Assembly (NCBI GenBank): GCA_001790645.1
Contig: MGDB01000143.1
Coordinates: forward strand, 7,037-19,589
Origin: Candidatus Schekmanbacteria bacterium GWA2_38_11
Lineage (GTDB): Bacteria; Schekmanbacteria; GWA2-38-11
DNA: 12,553 nt
Reading direction: 5' to 3'
In this document: one piece after another, positions 1 to 6,717 of the stretch
How positions within the stretch are numbered: position 1 is the first letter of the stretch
Layout of the letters: every line of letters begins with the position of its first letter
Position numbers and translations under genes: made by a program
The notes under the pieces: model-generated
Told to the model about the DNA's origin: nothing
The model's database searches: none
What the model saw: only the letters and a program-made list of their open reading frames with translations

Positions 1-27
1 GCTTTGTCATTTGACATTACTTTACTT

Positions 28-2118
28 TTATTCCTCAGATTCCTTTTCTTTTTTGCTTTCCGCAATTATCTTTTCACTCAGATGTGCAGGCACTTCTTCA
101 TAATGGGAAAATTCCATTGTAAAGAATCCCCTCCCACCAGAAATAGATTTAAGGTCCGGAGCATAATTGAGCATTTCAGCAAGAGGAGCAGTTGCCTTGA
201 TAAGCTGATTATTATTTTTTGGCTCAACACCCTTCATCTTACCGCGCCTGCTGTTGATATCGCCTATTATGTCTCCCATACAATCGTCAGGGACAACTAC
301 TTCTACATTCATTACAGGTTCAAGAAGTATGGGTTTTGCTTCCATGAAAGCCTTTTTAAATCCCATGGATCCGGCAATCTTGAAGGCCATATCTGAAGAG
401 TCCACTTCATGGAATGACCCGTCATAGAGAGTGACCCTGATATTAACTACCGGATAACCGGCAAGCTCACCGAATTGCATTGCTTCAACAATTCCCTTTT
501 CAACTGAAGGAATATAATTTTTTGGAATAACTCCACCAACGATTTTGTCAACAAATTCGAATCCCTTCCCTCTGGGAAGTGGTTCAATCTCAATCCATGT
601 ATCTCCGTACTGTCCCCTTCCACCCGATTGACGCTTGTATTTTCCCTGTGATTTTGCTGATGCCTTTATAGTTTCTCTGTAGGGGATTTTAGGAGTTTTT
701 ATTGTCACGTCCACACCAAATTTTCTTTTTAATTTCTCAACTGCCATCTCAATGTGCGAAACTCCCATACCAGAGATTAGAAGTTCTCTGGTCTGAGGCT
801 CTCTCTTCACTTTCAGAGTAAGGTCCTCTTCACAAAGCCTGCTGAGGCTTGTACTCACTTTTTCTTCATCACCTTTGGTTTTTGGTTCAACAGCAAAGGA
901 AATCATAGGAGACGGCAATGTTATAAAATCATATATGATTGCATTCTTATCACTGTCGCATATAGTATCTCCGGTTGCTGTTTCTTTAAGCTTGGAAAAA
1001 GCTGCAATATCTCCTGCCTGCACCTGACGGCACTGGATATGGTCTTTCCCTTGCATGAAAAAAATCTGTCCGAATTTTTCTACTCTTTTCTTTGAAAAAT
1101 TATAAAATTGGGAGTCAGATGCAAGCTTTCCTGAATATATTCTGAAAAGAGTCAATTTACCGGTATAAGGGTCGGCAATTGTTTTAAAGACCAGTGCTGA
1201 AAAAGGTTCATTTACACTTGATTTTCTCTCTATCTCTTTGGCACTCGGGTCTTTCCCCTTCGCATTCGGTCTTTCTGCAGGAGAAGGCAGAAAAGAAACT
1301 ATGGCATCTAACAGTTCCTTTATTCCGGTATTTTTTATTGCTGACCCGCATAATACAGGAACAAGTTCGCCGCCGATAGTCCCTTTGCGGATAAGCTTGA
1401 TTAAATCCTCATCTTTTATTTCTTCTCCCTCCAGATATTTTTCCATCATCTTCTCATCCTGCTCAACTGCAGATTCCACCAGCTTTTCTCTCAGCGACAT
1501 GCACTCGTCCTTAATATCAGCAGGAATATCTGCTACATCGTATTCCCCATTCTCACCGTTTTTATATACATGTGCTTTTTTTGATATCAGATCTACTACT
1601 CCTTTAAAGGATTCCTCCGCACCAATGGGTGATACTAAAGGAATGAAAGCAGTCTTAAATGACTTCTTCAGGTCATCCAGAACCTTAATAAAATTAGCCC
1701 TCTCCTTGTCCATCATGTTGATAAAAACTATTTTGGGAAGATTAGATTCTTCAGCAAATTCCCATCCAGTCTGGGTCTGTACCTTTACTCCGGAATGCCC
1801 ATCTAAAATTATCACTACTGCATCAGCTGCCCTGATAGAGCTTTTTGTCTCACCTACAAAATTTGCATCTCCTGGAGTATCCAGTATATTTATTTTATGC
1901 TTTTTCCATTCACAGAAACCAAGGGAAGTGCTTATTGTGGCTTTCTTTTTTATTTCATCAGGATCATAGTCAAATTTGGATGTGCCATTATCGACTCTTC
2001 CAAGCCTTTCCACGGTTTTTGCGGAAAAAAGTGCAGCATCGCAAAAAGATGTTTTCCCATCACCACCATGACCTATAACACAAATATTCCGCATGTTATT
2101 TACATCATACTCAGCCAT
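28..2118 (-). CDS. EF-G-like translational GTPase (EF-G paralogue)
   Basis: This is a full-length 696-aa member of the elongation factor G family, a ribosome-associated cytoplasmic GTPase. The G domain is about residues 10-285, domain II about 303-390, and domains III-V about 400-675. Visible motifs are a P-loop GHGGDGKTS (16-24), G3 DTPGDANF (80-87), G4 NMMD (134-137) and G5 GSA (258-260). Domain IV keeps RQSGGRGQYG (496-505) and the tip HEVDSSDMAFK (570-580), and domain V has SRRGKMKG (623-630). Canonical EF-G reads AHIDAGKTT, DTPGH and NKxD, so the P-loop, the catalytic-His position (His to Asp84) and the G4 lysine (Met135) all differ. That places it with the EF-G-like/EF-G2 paralogues rather than the main translocase, although the main fusA could lie elsewhere in the genome. 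The ATG is preceded by TTGGAGG at a spacing of 5. Its ribosomal role is inferred, and I do not assign fusA. Confidence 0.9.
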   Translation of the reverse strand: MAEYDVNNMRNICVIGHGGDGKTSFCDAALFSAKTVERLGRVDNGTSKFDYDPDEIKKKATISTSLGFCEWKKHKINILDTPGDANFVGETKSSIRAADAVVIILDGHSGVKVQTQTGWEFAEESNLPKIVFINMMDKERANFIKVLDDLKKSFKTAFIPLVSPIGAEESFKGVVDLISKKAHVYKNGENGEYDVADIPADIKDECMSLREKLVESAVEQDEKMMEKYLEGEEIKDEDLIKLIRKGTIGGELVPVLCGSAIKNTGIKELLDAIVSFLPSPAERPNAKGKDPSAKEIERKSSVNEPFSALVFKTIADPYTGKLTLFRIYSGKLASDSQFYNFSKKRVEKFGQIFFMQGKDHIQCRQVQAGDIAAFSKLKETATGDTICDSDKNAIIYDFITLPSPMISFAVEPKTKGDEEKVSTSLSRLCEEDLTLKVKREPQTRELLISGMGVSHIEMAVEKLKRKFGVDVTIKTPKIPYRETIKASAKSQGKYKRQSGGRGQYGDTWIEIEPLPRGKGFEFVDKIVGGVIPKNYIPSVEKGIVEAMQFGELAGYPVVNIRVTLYDGSFHEVDSSDMAFKIAGSMGFKKAFMEAKPILLEPVMNVEVVVPDDCMGDIIGDINSRRGKMKGVEPKNNNQLIKATAPLAEMLNYAPDLKSISGGRGFFTMEFSHYEEVPAHLSEKIIAESKKEKESEE

Positions 2119-2290
2119 TCAATCCTCCAAGAAGTATAGTTTTTTAAAATTATTTGATTCTTAACTTTAAGAAACACCCTCAAAAGACTTAACTTAATAC
2201 TTAAACTTTTGTCATACAAGAGTAAAACTGTCAAGGGCTTTCCCCTTTCTAACAACTCATATAGTAATGATACTTTGAACTGTTAAATCC

Positions 2291-3034
2291 TTATTGTAAT
2301 ATAATTGTAATATACCCGGTTGGAGTTACCATGTTGCCTCTGTGAACCGTACAGAAGTATGGTATAACTGTGCCAACCGGAGCATCATTAGAAATAGTAA
2401 TTGATTGAGGAGTAAGGATAAAAGTTCCTGTATCAAAACTTATCCCATTAACGCTTCCCTTTTTAAAATCATCCTTTTTGGATTCGCTTGTAACAGAATG
2501 GTTAACTGTGTCTTCATTTGTTATAGTTATTACTGTCCCTGGTGTAACACCTAAATTCGCAGGTTTAAATGAGAAATTGGAAATTGTTATTGTGTTGTCA
2601 ACTTCACTTCCTGGAGTTATATCTGGAATTATAGAAGGGGTGAGTTCTATTACAGCCTTACCTTTTTTACTTGTATTTGCCACACTTGTCGCAACCAGCG
2701 TAACTTTTCTTTTTTCTACAACAGTTTTCGGTGCTTTGTAAGTAACAGAATTTGGATCATTTACTACTATAGTGCCATTCTCATTGCCGCTACCGCCTTC
2801 AATTTTCCATAAGACAGCAGTGCTTGTACTGCCTTTGACTTTAATAATAGTAGTAAAATCTTCTGACTCCCAGGCTAATAACTTTAGCCTTTTTGGCGTT
2901 ACCTGAACAGAAATGATTCCATTTGTAGTCCGTCTTCTGCTGCCTTTATAAACTGCATCTCCATGAGTTGGAATCCCAGAGGCAACAAAAAATAATATTA
3001 TCATTAGAGAGATAAAAAGATTTTTCTTTTTCAT
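2291..3034 (-). CDS. Secreted Ig-like plus cupredoxin-domain protein
   Basis: This 247-aa protein has a typical Sec signal peptide (residues 1-26: three lysines, a hydrophobic core, then THGDA). It is followed by an Ig-like/BIG-type beta domain (about 40-132, with the pattern LWKIEGG...VTYKAP...VTLVATS). A cupredoxin domain fills residues 148-247. Candidate type-1 copper ligands are His179 (VNHSVTS), Cys228 and His231 (FCTVHRG) and Met235. It is therefore probably an exported blue-copper electron-transfer or copper-binding protein. The family gives the fold, while its partner is unknown. The frame stays open upstream to 3160, but the chosen ATG at 3034 has a strong AGAGGAGG Shine-Dalgarno and starts the signal peptide. 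A longer form would put 42 residues before the signal and overlap the previous gene. The gene lies 112 bp after the HemF-like gene. Copper binding is inferred from the ligand set. Confidence 0.85.
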   Translation of the reverse strand: MKKKNLFISLMIILFFVASGIPTHGDAVYKGSRRRTTNGIISVQVTPKRLKLLAWESEDFTTIIKVKGSTSTAVLWKIEGGSGNENGTIVVNDPNSVTYKAPKTVVEKRKVTLVATSVANTSKKGKAVIELTPSIIPDITPGSEVDNTITISNFSFKPANLGVTPGTVITITNEDTVNHSVTSESKKDDFKKGSVNGISFDTGTFILTPQSITISNDAPVGTVIPYFCTVHRGNMVTPTGYITIILQ

Positions 3035-3052
3035 AATTGAACCTCCTCTTAA

Positions 3053-3074
3053 AGATTTAAAACATTTTAAATCT
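3053..3074. promoter_or_regulatory. Perfect 10-bp inverted repeat in the cupredoxin leader
   Basis: The arms AGATTTAAAA and TTTTAAATCT are exact reverse complements separated by only CA. The dyad ends just upstream of the Shine-Dalgarno of the cupredoxin gene, 19-40 bp before its ATG. The two-base centre suits a DNA operator for a dimeric regulator better than an RNA stem-loop, though both are possible. AT-rich sequence makes such palindromes somewhat easier to meet by chance. Confidence 0.45.
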
Positions 3075-3113
3075 AATAAAAATGGGAAATAATAATATTC
3101 CTCTTTAATTACA

Positions 3114-3132
3114 GAATAGGAATTGCTTCCTT
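3114..3132. repeat. Copy 1 of a 19-bp motif found after a minus-strand gene
   Basis: GAATAGGAATTGCTTCCTT matches the sequence at 11092-11110 at 18 of 19 positions. Both copies lie just downstream of the stop codon of a minus-strand gene (the HemF-like gene here, metK there). The motif holds a small inverted repeat, GGAA-TTGC-TTCC. Confidence 0.5.
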
Positions 3133-3133
3133 T

Positions 3134-3162
3134 ATTATAAAACCTTCTATTTAATTCCAAAT
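3134..3162 (-). promoter_or_regulatory. Possible promoter for the cupredoxin gene
   Basis: On the minus strand a perfect -10 TATAAT (3139-3134) lies in the gap after the HemF-like stop. The -35 region is poor: with a spacer of about 16 it reads TTTGGA, inside the last codons of the HemF-like gene. It would give the cupredoxin gene its own start and a leader of roughly 95 nt containing the 3053-3074 palindrome. The call rests mainly on the -10. Confidence 0.3.
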
Positions 3163-3941
3163 TTTGCTTCAGGAGGAAGAATTGCTCCCAACAGCGCCTC
3201 AGGCGGTATCCCCTTCCTTAACCCGAATAGTGTTCCTTCATCCTCAATCATTGTCCACTCTGCCCATATACCATGAAGCTTCAGCTTGTGTTCTATATCC
3301 TTTCCCGTAAACTTTTCGCCTTTTCGTTTCTCAACAAGGTCAGTATATATTTTGAAATAGGTATCAGCCATATCTTTAAAAAAGTCAAAATCCTTTTCCT
3401 CGAGATGAAAAGAATATATCCCTGCGTGGCTTCCAACTTTCCCTGGTCTGTATTTTGACTTGAAAAAATCAACCCTCGTTTTCAATAATTTATCATAGTC
3501 CTGTCCATGACGCTTGCAGAGATCTTTCATCCCGTCTGCAAAATATTTATTGTCCTCTTCATTAGAATAATAAGGAAAAATATCTGTACCTCCGGCAAGT
3601 ACAGTCTTGTCAGTTATGTTTGCACGCAGTTCAATATAACCTTTGGGTAGAAAAGGGTTAACCGGGAAAAAATGGAATTCAAGTACCAGCGCATCTGCCT
3701 TGCCTCCCTTTTGCCCGAGCTTTTCAGCAAGAACCGGAGGCGTATCTACTTTAAGGTCACAGTAAATAGAACTCGCTTTGTCAAATGTTTTACCGTTTGA
3801 GACAATAGCATCCAATCTACCCAGTGGAGTGTCCCATGACTTCTTGTCTACTTTTCCAGTGGAATTATATTTTGAGCAAAATATTTCAAAACGTCCTTCC
3901 ACTTCTTTCAGAAATTTCACCACAGTATTTTTATCAACCAT
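3147..3941 (-). CDS. Divergent HemF-type coproporphyrinogen III oxidase homologue
   Basis: The 264-aa protein aligns by eye with oxygen-dependent coproporphyrinogen III oxidase (HemF), which decarboxylates two propionates in haem synthesis and is normally about 300 aa. Shared landmarks are a central FFPVNPFLP (91-99, compare HPHNPYVP), Arg106, AGGTDIFPYY with EED (116-130, compare GGGFDLTPFYGFEED), LCKRHGQD (141-148), VEKRK (203-207), and the C-terminal GTLFGLRKG...ILPPEAKF (236-261). Several otherwise invariant family residues look replaced. The active-site histidine in the SHANVR segment is Tyr102, the HWH after EED is absent, and the KHRNEQRGIGG segment is KYRPGKVGSHAGI here. It may therefore be a non-canonical oxidase or a relative with another substrate, so I do not assign hemF. 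The ATG has AGGAAG at a spacing of 6. A promoter-like sequence with an extended -10 lies about 100 bp upstream. Fold assignment is confident; activity is not. Confidence 0.75.
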   Translation of the reverse strand: MVDKNTVVKFLKEVEGRFEIFCSKYNSTGKVDKKSWDTPLGRLDAIVSNGKTFDKASSIYCDLKVDTPPVLAEKLGQKGGKADALVLEFHFFPVNPFLPKGYIELRANITDKTVLAGGTDIFPYYSNEEDNKYFADGMKDLCKRHGQDYDKLLKTRVDFFKSKYRPGKVGSHAGIYSFHLEEKDFDFFKDMADTYFKIYTDLVEKRKGEKFTGKDIEHKLKLHGIWAEWTMIEDEGTLFGLRKGIPPEALLGAILPPEAKFGIK

Positions 3942-3974
3942 ATATTACTTCCTTTGGGTATTAGATTTTTTCAA

Positions 3975-4004
3975 AAAATATCAATTTTCATAAACTCCTG
4001 TCAA
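3975..4004 (-). promoter_or_regulatory. Possible proximal promoter for the HemF-like gene
   Basis: The minus strand carries an exact -35 TTGACA (4004-3999), an 18-bp spacer and a weak -10 TATTTT (3980-3975). The start codon is about 34 bp further on. It is weaker than the distal candidate at 4039-4067. Confidence 0.3.
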
Positions 4005-4038
4005 CAGATAAGTAGTAATTGAAAGTACACCCTCTCAT

Positions 4039-4067
4039 ATTATAACAGCTACGCTGGTATGTATCCA
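4039..4067 (-). promoter_or_regulatory. Likely promoter for the HemF-like/cupredoxin/EF-G-like gene group
   Basis: The minus strand reads -35 TGGATA, 17 bp, then -10 TATAAT preceded by TG one base upstream (extended -10, TGTTATAAT). This is the best sigma-70-type match I see in the window. It lies in the 234-bp divergent gap that holds no gene, and would give a leader of about 90 nt before the HemF-like ATG. Confidence 0.5.
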
Positions 4068-4119
4068 TCTCCCTATGTTTTCCTCTTTAATCAAGGAATT
4101 AAAAAAACTTTTAAATTAT

Positions 4120-4148
4120 TTGACAATGGACTGATATTTTGATAGCAA
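4120..4148 (+). promoter_or_regulatory. Possible promoter for argC
   Basis: An exact -35 TTGACA (4120-4125) is followed after 17 bp by TAGCAA, which matches only half of the -10 consensus. It lies 28 bp before the TTG start and upstream of the AGGAGG. A transcript from here would begin close to 4155 and include the ribosome binding site. Confidence 0.35.
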
Positions 4149-4175
4149 AATAAGCTCAAAAGGAGGTTTTAAAAA

Positions 4176-5216
4176 TTGATAAAGGTTGGTATTATCGGGA
4201 CATCAAGCCTGACTTCTGGAGAGATTATAAAAATTCTTCTCAAACATCCCCGTGCTAAACTTGCTTATCTTGAATCAGAGAACTTTGCTGGCAAAAAGGT
4301 ATGGGAAGTTCATAAATTTCTGAAAGGTGTCCTTGATCTAAACCTAAAGAACTTCTCTGAAGAAGAAATAACAGAAAATTGTTCTGTTACTTTCATCTCT
4401 AAACAGCATAACTATGCCTCTGGAATTTCCCGCAACCTTATTGCAAAGGGAGTCAGGGTTATTGACCTGAGTGCCGACTTCAGACTAAAAGATGCTGAAG
4501 TCTATAGAAAATGGTACGGAATTAAGCACAAAGATCACGCTCTTCTCAAAAAAGCTGTTTACGGACTTTCTGAACTTTATTCTGAAAAAATCAAAAAGGC
4601 ATTACTTGTAGCAAACCCCGGGTGTTACCCTACAAGTATAATACTTGGTTGCGCACCACTTTTTGCAAATTCATTAGTTGATCCAAAGGAAACAATTGTC
4701 AGCTCTTACTCCGGAGTCTCAGGTGCAGGAAGAATAGCAAAACCAGGAATAAATCTCTTTATGGACAGTTTTCGAAACCTTTTTCCTTACAATGTTGCTA
4801 CTCACCGCCATACTCCGGAAATTGAACAGGAACTTTCGATTATAGGCAATACTCAAGTTAATTTAACCTTTGTTCCCCATGTAGCACCACTGGATAAAGG
4901 AATTTTAAGTACAATGTATTTAAAACCAGTTAAGGAAACTTCTGAAGACGACCTTATTAAACTATACAAGAAAGTTTATGACCAATGCCCATTTATCAGG
5001 GTATATGAAAATGGTAATTTTCCCTCCACTTTAAATGTAGTCGATACAAATTTCTGCGACATCGGGATAAAATATGATCCAAAAAATAGCAGGATCATTG
5101 TTGTCTCCGCAATTGACAACCTGATAAAAGGTGCGGCTGGCCAGGCAGTTCAGAACATGAACCTCATGATGGGATTTGATGAAACAGAAGGATTACCAAG
5201 TGGTAAAAAAGTATAG
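4176..5216 (+). CDS. argC: N-acetyl-gamma-glutamyl-phosphate reductase
   Basis: ArgC reduces N-acetylglutamyl-5-phosphate to the semialdehyde with NADPH, in the third step of arginine biosynthesis in the cytoplasm. The 346-aa length is normal. The N-terminal Rossmann segment is VGIIGTSSLTSGE (4-16), where the usual GATGYTG has lost one glycine. The catalytic cysteine is Cys150 in NPGCYPTS. Other family signatures are VIDLSADFRLKD (95-106), SGVSGAGR (179-186), the active-site HRHTPEI (210-216), FVPHVAPLDKGI (232-243) and DNLIKGAAGQAVQNMN (314-329). The start is TTG, fixed by a perfect AGGAGG 9 bp upstream and by the Rossmann strand beginning at residue 2. It stands alone, with no other arg gene in the window: the neighbour on the left is divergent and the one on the right convergent. 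Identity is clear. Confidence 0.96.
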   Translation: MIKVGIIGTSSLTSGEIIKILLKHPRAKLAYLESENFAGKKVWEVHKFLKGVLDLNLKNFSEEEITENCSVTFISKQHNYASGISRNLIAKGVRVIDLSADFRLKDAEVYRKWYGIKHKDHALLKKAVYGLSELYSEKIKKALLVANPGCYPTSIILGCAPLFANSLVDPKETIVSSYSGVSGAGRIAKPGINLFMDSFRNLFPYNVATHRHTPEIEQELSIIGNTQVNLTFVPHVAPLDKGILSTMYLKPVKETSEDDLIKLYKKVYDQCPFIRVYENGNFPSTLNVVDTNFCDIGIKYDPKNSRIIVVSAIDNLIKGAAGQAVQNMNLMMGFDETEGLPSGKKV

Positions 5217-5225
5217 TTGAATATA

Positions 5226-5268
5226 ATTCCAAATTCCAAAGCCCAAATGTCAAATAAATATCAAATGA
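5226..5268. repeat. Degenerate heptamer array downstream of argC
   Basis: A run of about 7-bp units starts 9 bp after the argC stop: ATTCCAA, ATTCCAA, AGCCCAA, ATGTCAA, then ATAAATA and TCAAATG. The first two are identical and the later ones drift. It is noncoding and sits in the convergent gap between argC and the glycosyltransferase gene. Confidence 0.55.
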
Positions 5269-5303
5269 TTAAAGAGAACGATTCATGTGGCTAAATTTTT
5301 TGC

Positions 5304-5327
5304 TTGAATCCTGGAACCCTTGAATCC
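5304..5327. repeat. Three 8-bp units of a dispersed GAAyCC repeat
   Basis: Three tandem octamers, TTGAATCC, TGGAACCC and TTGAATCC, lie just beyond the stop of the minus-strand glycosyltransferase gene. The core TCCTGGAACCCTTGAAT is almost identical at 9665-9681, in the other convergent gap of this window. It may serve as a transcription end structure or a neutral dispersed repeat. Confidence 0.6.
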
Positions 5328-5333
5328 TTTTCA

Positions 5334-6713
5334 TTAACCAAAGATATCAAAAAGCGCAGGAAAATATCTATACCACATAACAGCAAAGAGTAAAACCGCT
5401 GCTGTTACGCTTAACCATTTCTTATCTTTAAATATATTTTTCATAATTACTTTAAAATTCAATATTGCATACGAAGCGTAAACCATGATAAATGGTTCTA
5501 TTGGAAGCCTGTATCTCGACATTCCAAACATCACCATATGAATTAATATATAATAAAATATTAAAAATAAAAATAAAACTTTAATTAAATCATTCTTTGA
5601 ATAAAAGAAGCCAAATATTCCAAAAATTATAACGCCAATATATGATCCTACAGTAACCAGAGTAATTACACGTGCTAAAGCTAAACCCGGTTTCACGCCA
5701 TAGTAACCTGCCCTCATATGCCTTATCAGAAAAGATGTTGGATTCCAGAAATCGCATAATTTAGTAACAGATCCTTTAATGAACAAAGATGGGTTCTTTA
5801 TAATAAATTTTATCCCGTTTTTCAGTTCGCATCTATAGTCATCAACCACATTCCCCGTATTGCACTTTTCTCTTCCATTAGCCCTTGTGAGCTTTTTCCC
5901 TATTAGACCTCCCCAGTCATAATTCTCAGAATCAAAGAAATTCAGATTGTACCATACGACAGTCCCTGCATTAGTATCAACTAAAAGAAATCTTCCATAA
6001 GTATAGTAATTTCTCAATGTCCATGGTGTGATTACAGAAGCACATGCAATTAAAAAAACAGTTGAGCTTATTAAAAATGCTTTAAAATTTTTGAAATAAA
6101 CAAGGAAAAGCCAGAAAACAATTAAAGGTAAAAAATAAAATATTACTGATTTAACAAGACTGGCTAAGCCTAAAACGATACCTGCCATTAATAAATAGCC
6201 TTTATTTTTTTTAAGAGAAAATACTATTAAGAAGAATATGATTATTACCAGCAGAAAAATGTATAGAGTTTCAGACCACAAGTAATGAGTGAATGCAATT
6301 AAAGTTGGATAAATTGAAAAGATAAAGGCAGATAATAAAGCTATCGATTCATTGAATATCTTTTTTGCTAAAATATATATGAGATAGACAGAGATTGTAC
6401 TCAAAATGACCTGCACCAATTTTATCATAAATACTTTTTCATTGAAAAACCTCAAAATAATTCCAATGAAATAGATATAACCTGGCCCCCAATGAGACGG
6501 GTTGAAATGAACATATCCTCCCTGCAACAGCTCCTTTGTTTCAAAGGAATCACCTCTTGCTATCCTGAGTCCATGCCACAGATAGTCAACTTCATCACCT
6601 AAAAGGATCATATGCTTCAGCTTTAACAAGATAGCTAATTTTATTAAAAACGATCCTGATAAGATTATTATTAAAAGCCAATGCTGTCTTAATTTTTCAT
6701 TGATTCTCATCAC
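5334..6713 (-). CDS. Polytopic PMT/ArnT-like glycosyltransferase
   Basis: A 459-aa inner-membrane protein with roughly ten or more hydrophobic segments (about 12-30, 77-89, 97-114, 122-140, 148-166, 173-205, 211-229, 345-370, 377-396, 404-420, 433-449). The first periplasmic loop has an acidic pair Asp40-Glu41 in LGDEVDYLWHGLRI, as in the polyprenol-phosphate-sugar-dependent GT-C families (PMT/ArnT, PMT_2). TPWTLRNYYTYG (229-240) and SRYRLPIEP (399-407) are also typical. It probably transfers a sugar from a lipid carrier to an envelope lipid or protein; donor and acceptor cannot be read. GTG at 6713 and ATG at 6710 are both possible starts. The AAGGAAG binding site lies in the last codons of ppx, which ends 4 bp before the GTG, so translation is likely coupled to ppx. 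Fold is confident; substrate is unknown. Confidence 0.8.
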   Translation of the reverse strand: MMRINEKLRQHWLLIIILSGSFLIKLAILLKLKHMILLGDEVDYLWHGLRIARGDSFETKELLQGGYVHFNPSHWGPGYIYFIGIILRFFNEKVFMIKLVQVILSTISVYLIYILAKKIFNESIALLSAFIFSIYPTLIAFTHYLWSETLYIFLLVIIIFFLIVFSLKKNKGYLLMAGIVLGLASLVKSVIFYFLPLIVFWLFLVYFKNFKAFLISSTVFLIACASVITPWTLRNYYTYGRFLLVDTNAGTVVWYNLNFFDSENYDWGGLIGKKLTRANGREKCNTGNVVDDYRCELKNGIKFIIKNPSLFIKGSVTKLCDFWNPTSFLIRHMRAGYYGVKPGLALARVITLVTVGSYIGVIIFGIFGFFYSKNDLIKVLFLFLIFYYILIHMVMFGMSRYRLPIEPFIMVYASYAILNFKVIMKNIFKDKKWLSVTAAVLLFAVMWYRYFPALFDIFG

Positions 6714-6717
6714 ACTG

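Noticed and set aside
4..396. Plus-strand open frame of 130 codons
   Set aside because: It lies antisense to the EF-G-like gene, has no family signature, and its hydrophobic N-terminus comes from AT-rich antisense codons.
1238..1969. Plus-strand open frame of 243 codons
   Set aside because: It is antisense to the G domain of the EF-G-like gene. The serine- and phenylalanine-rich product is typical of an antisense shadow.
2229..2247. Minus-strand TTGACA and a 5-bp AAGGG/CCCTT hairpin between the cupredoxin and EF-G-like genes
   Set aside because: No acceptable -10 lies 16-18 bp downstream, and the stem is short without a U tract; the rest of this 172-bp gap shows nothing I can support.
3035..3160. 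42-codon extension of the cupredoxin gene
   Set aside because: It would place charged and aromatic residues before a classic signal peptide and overlap the HemF-like gene; the internal ATG has AGAGGAGG.
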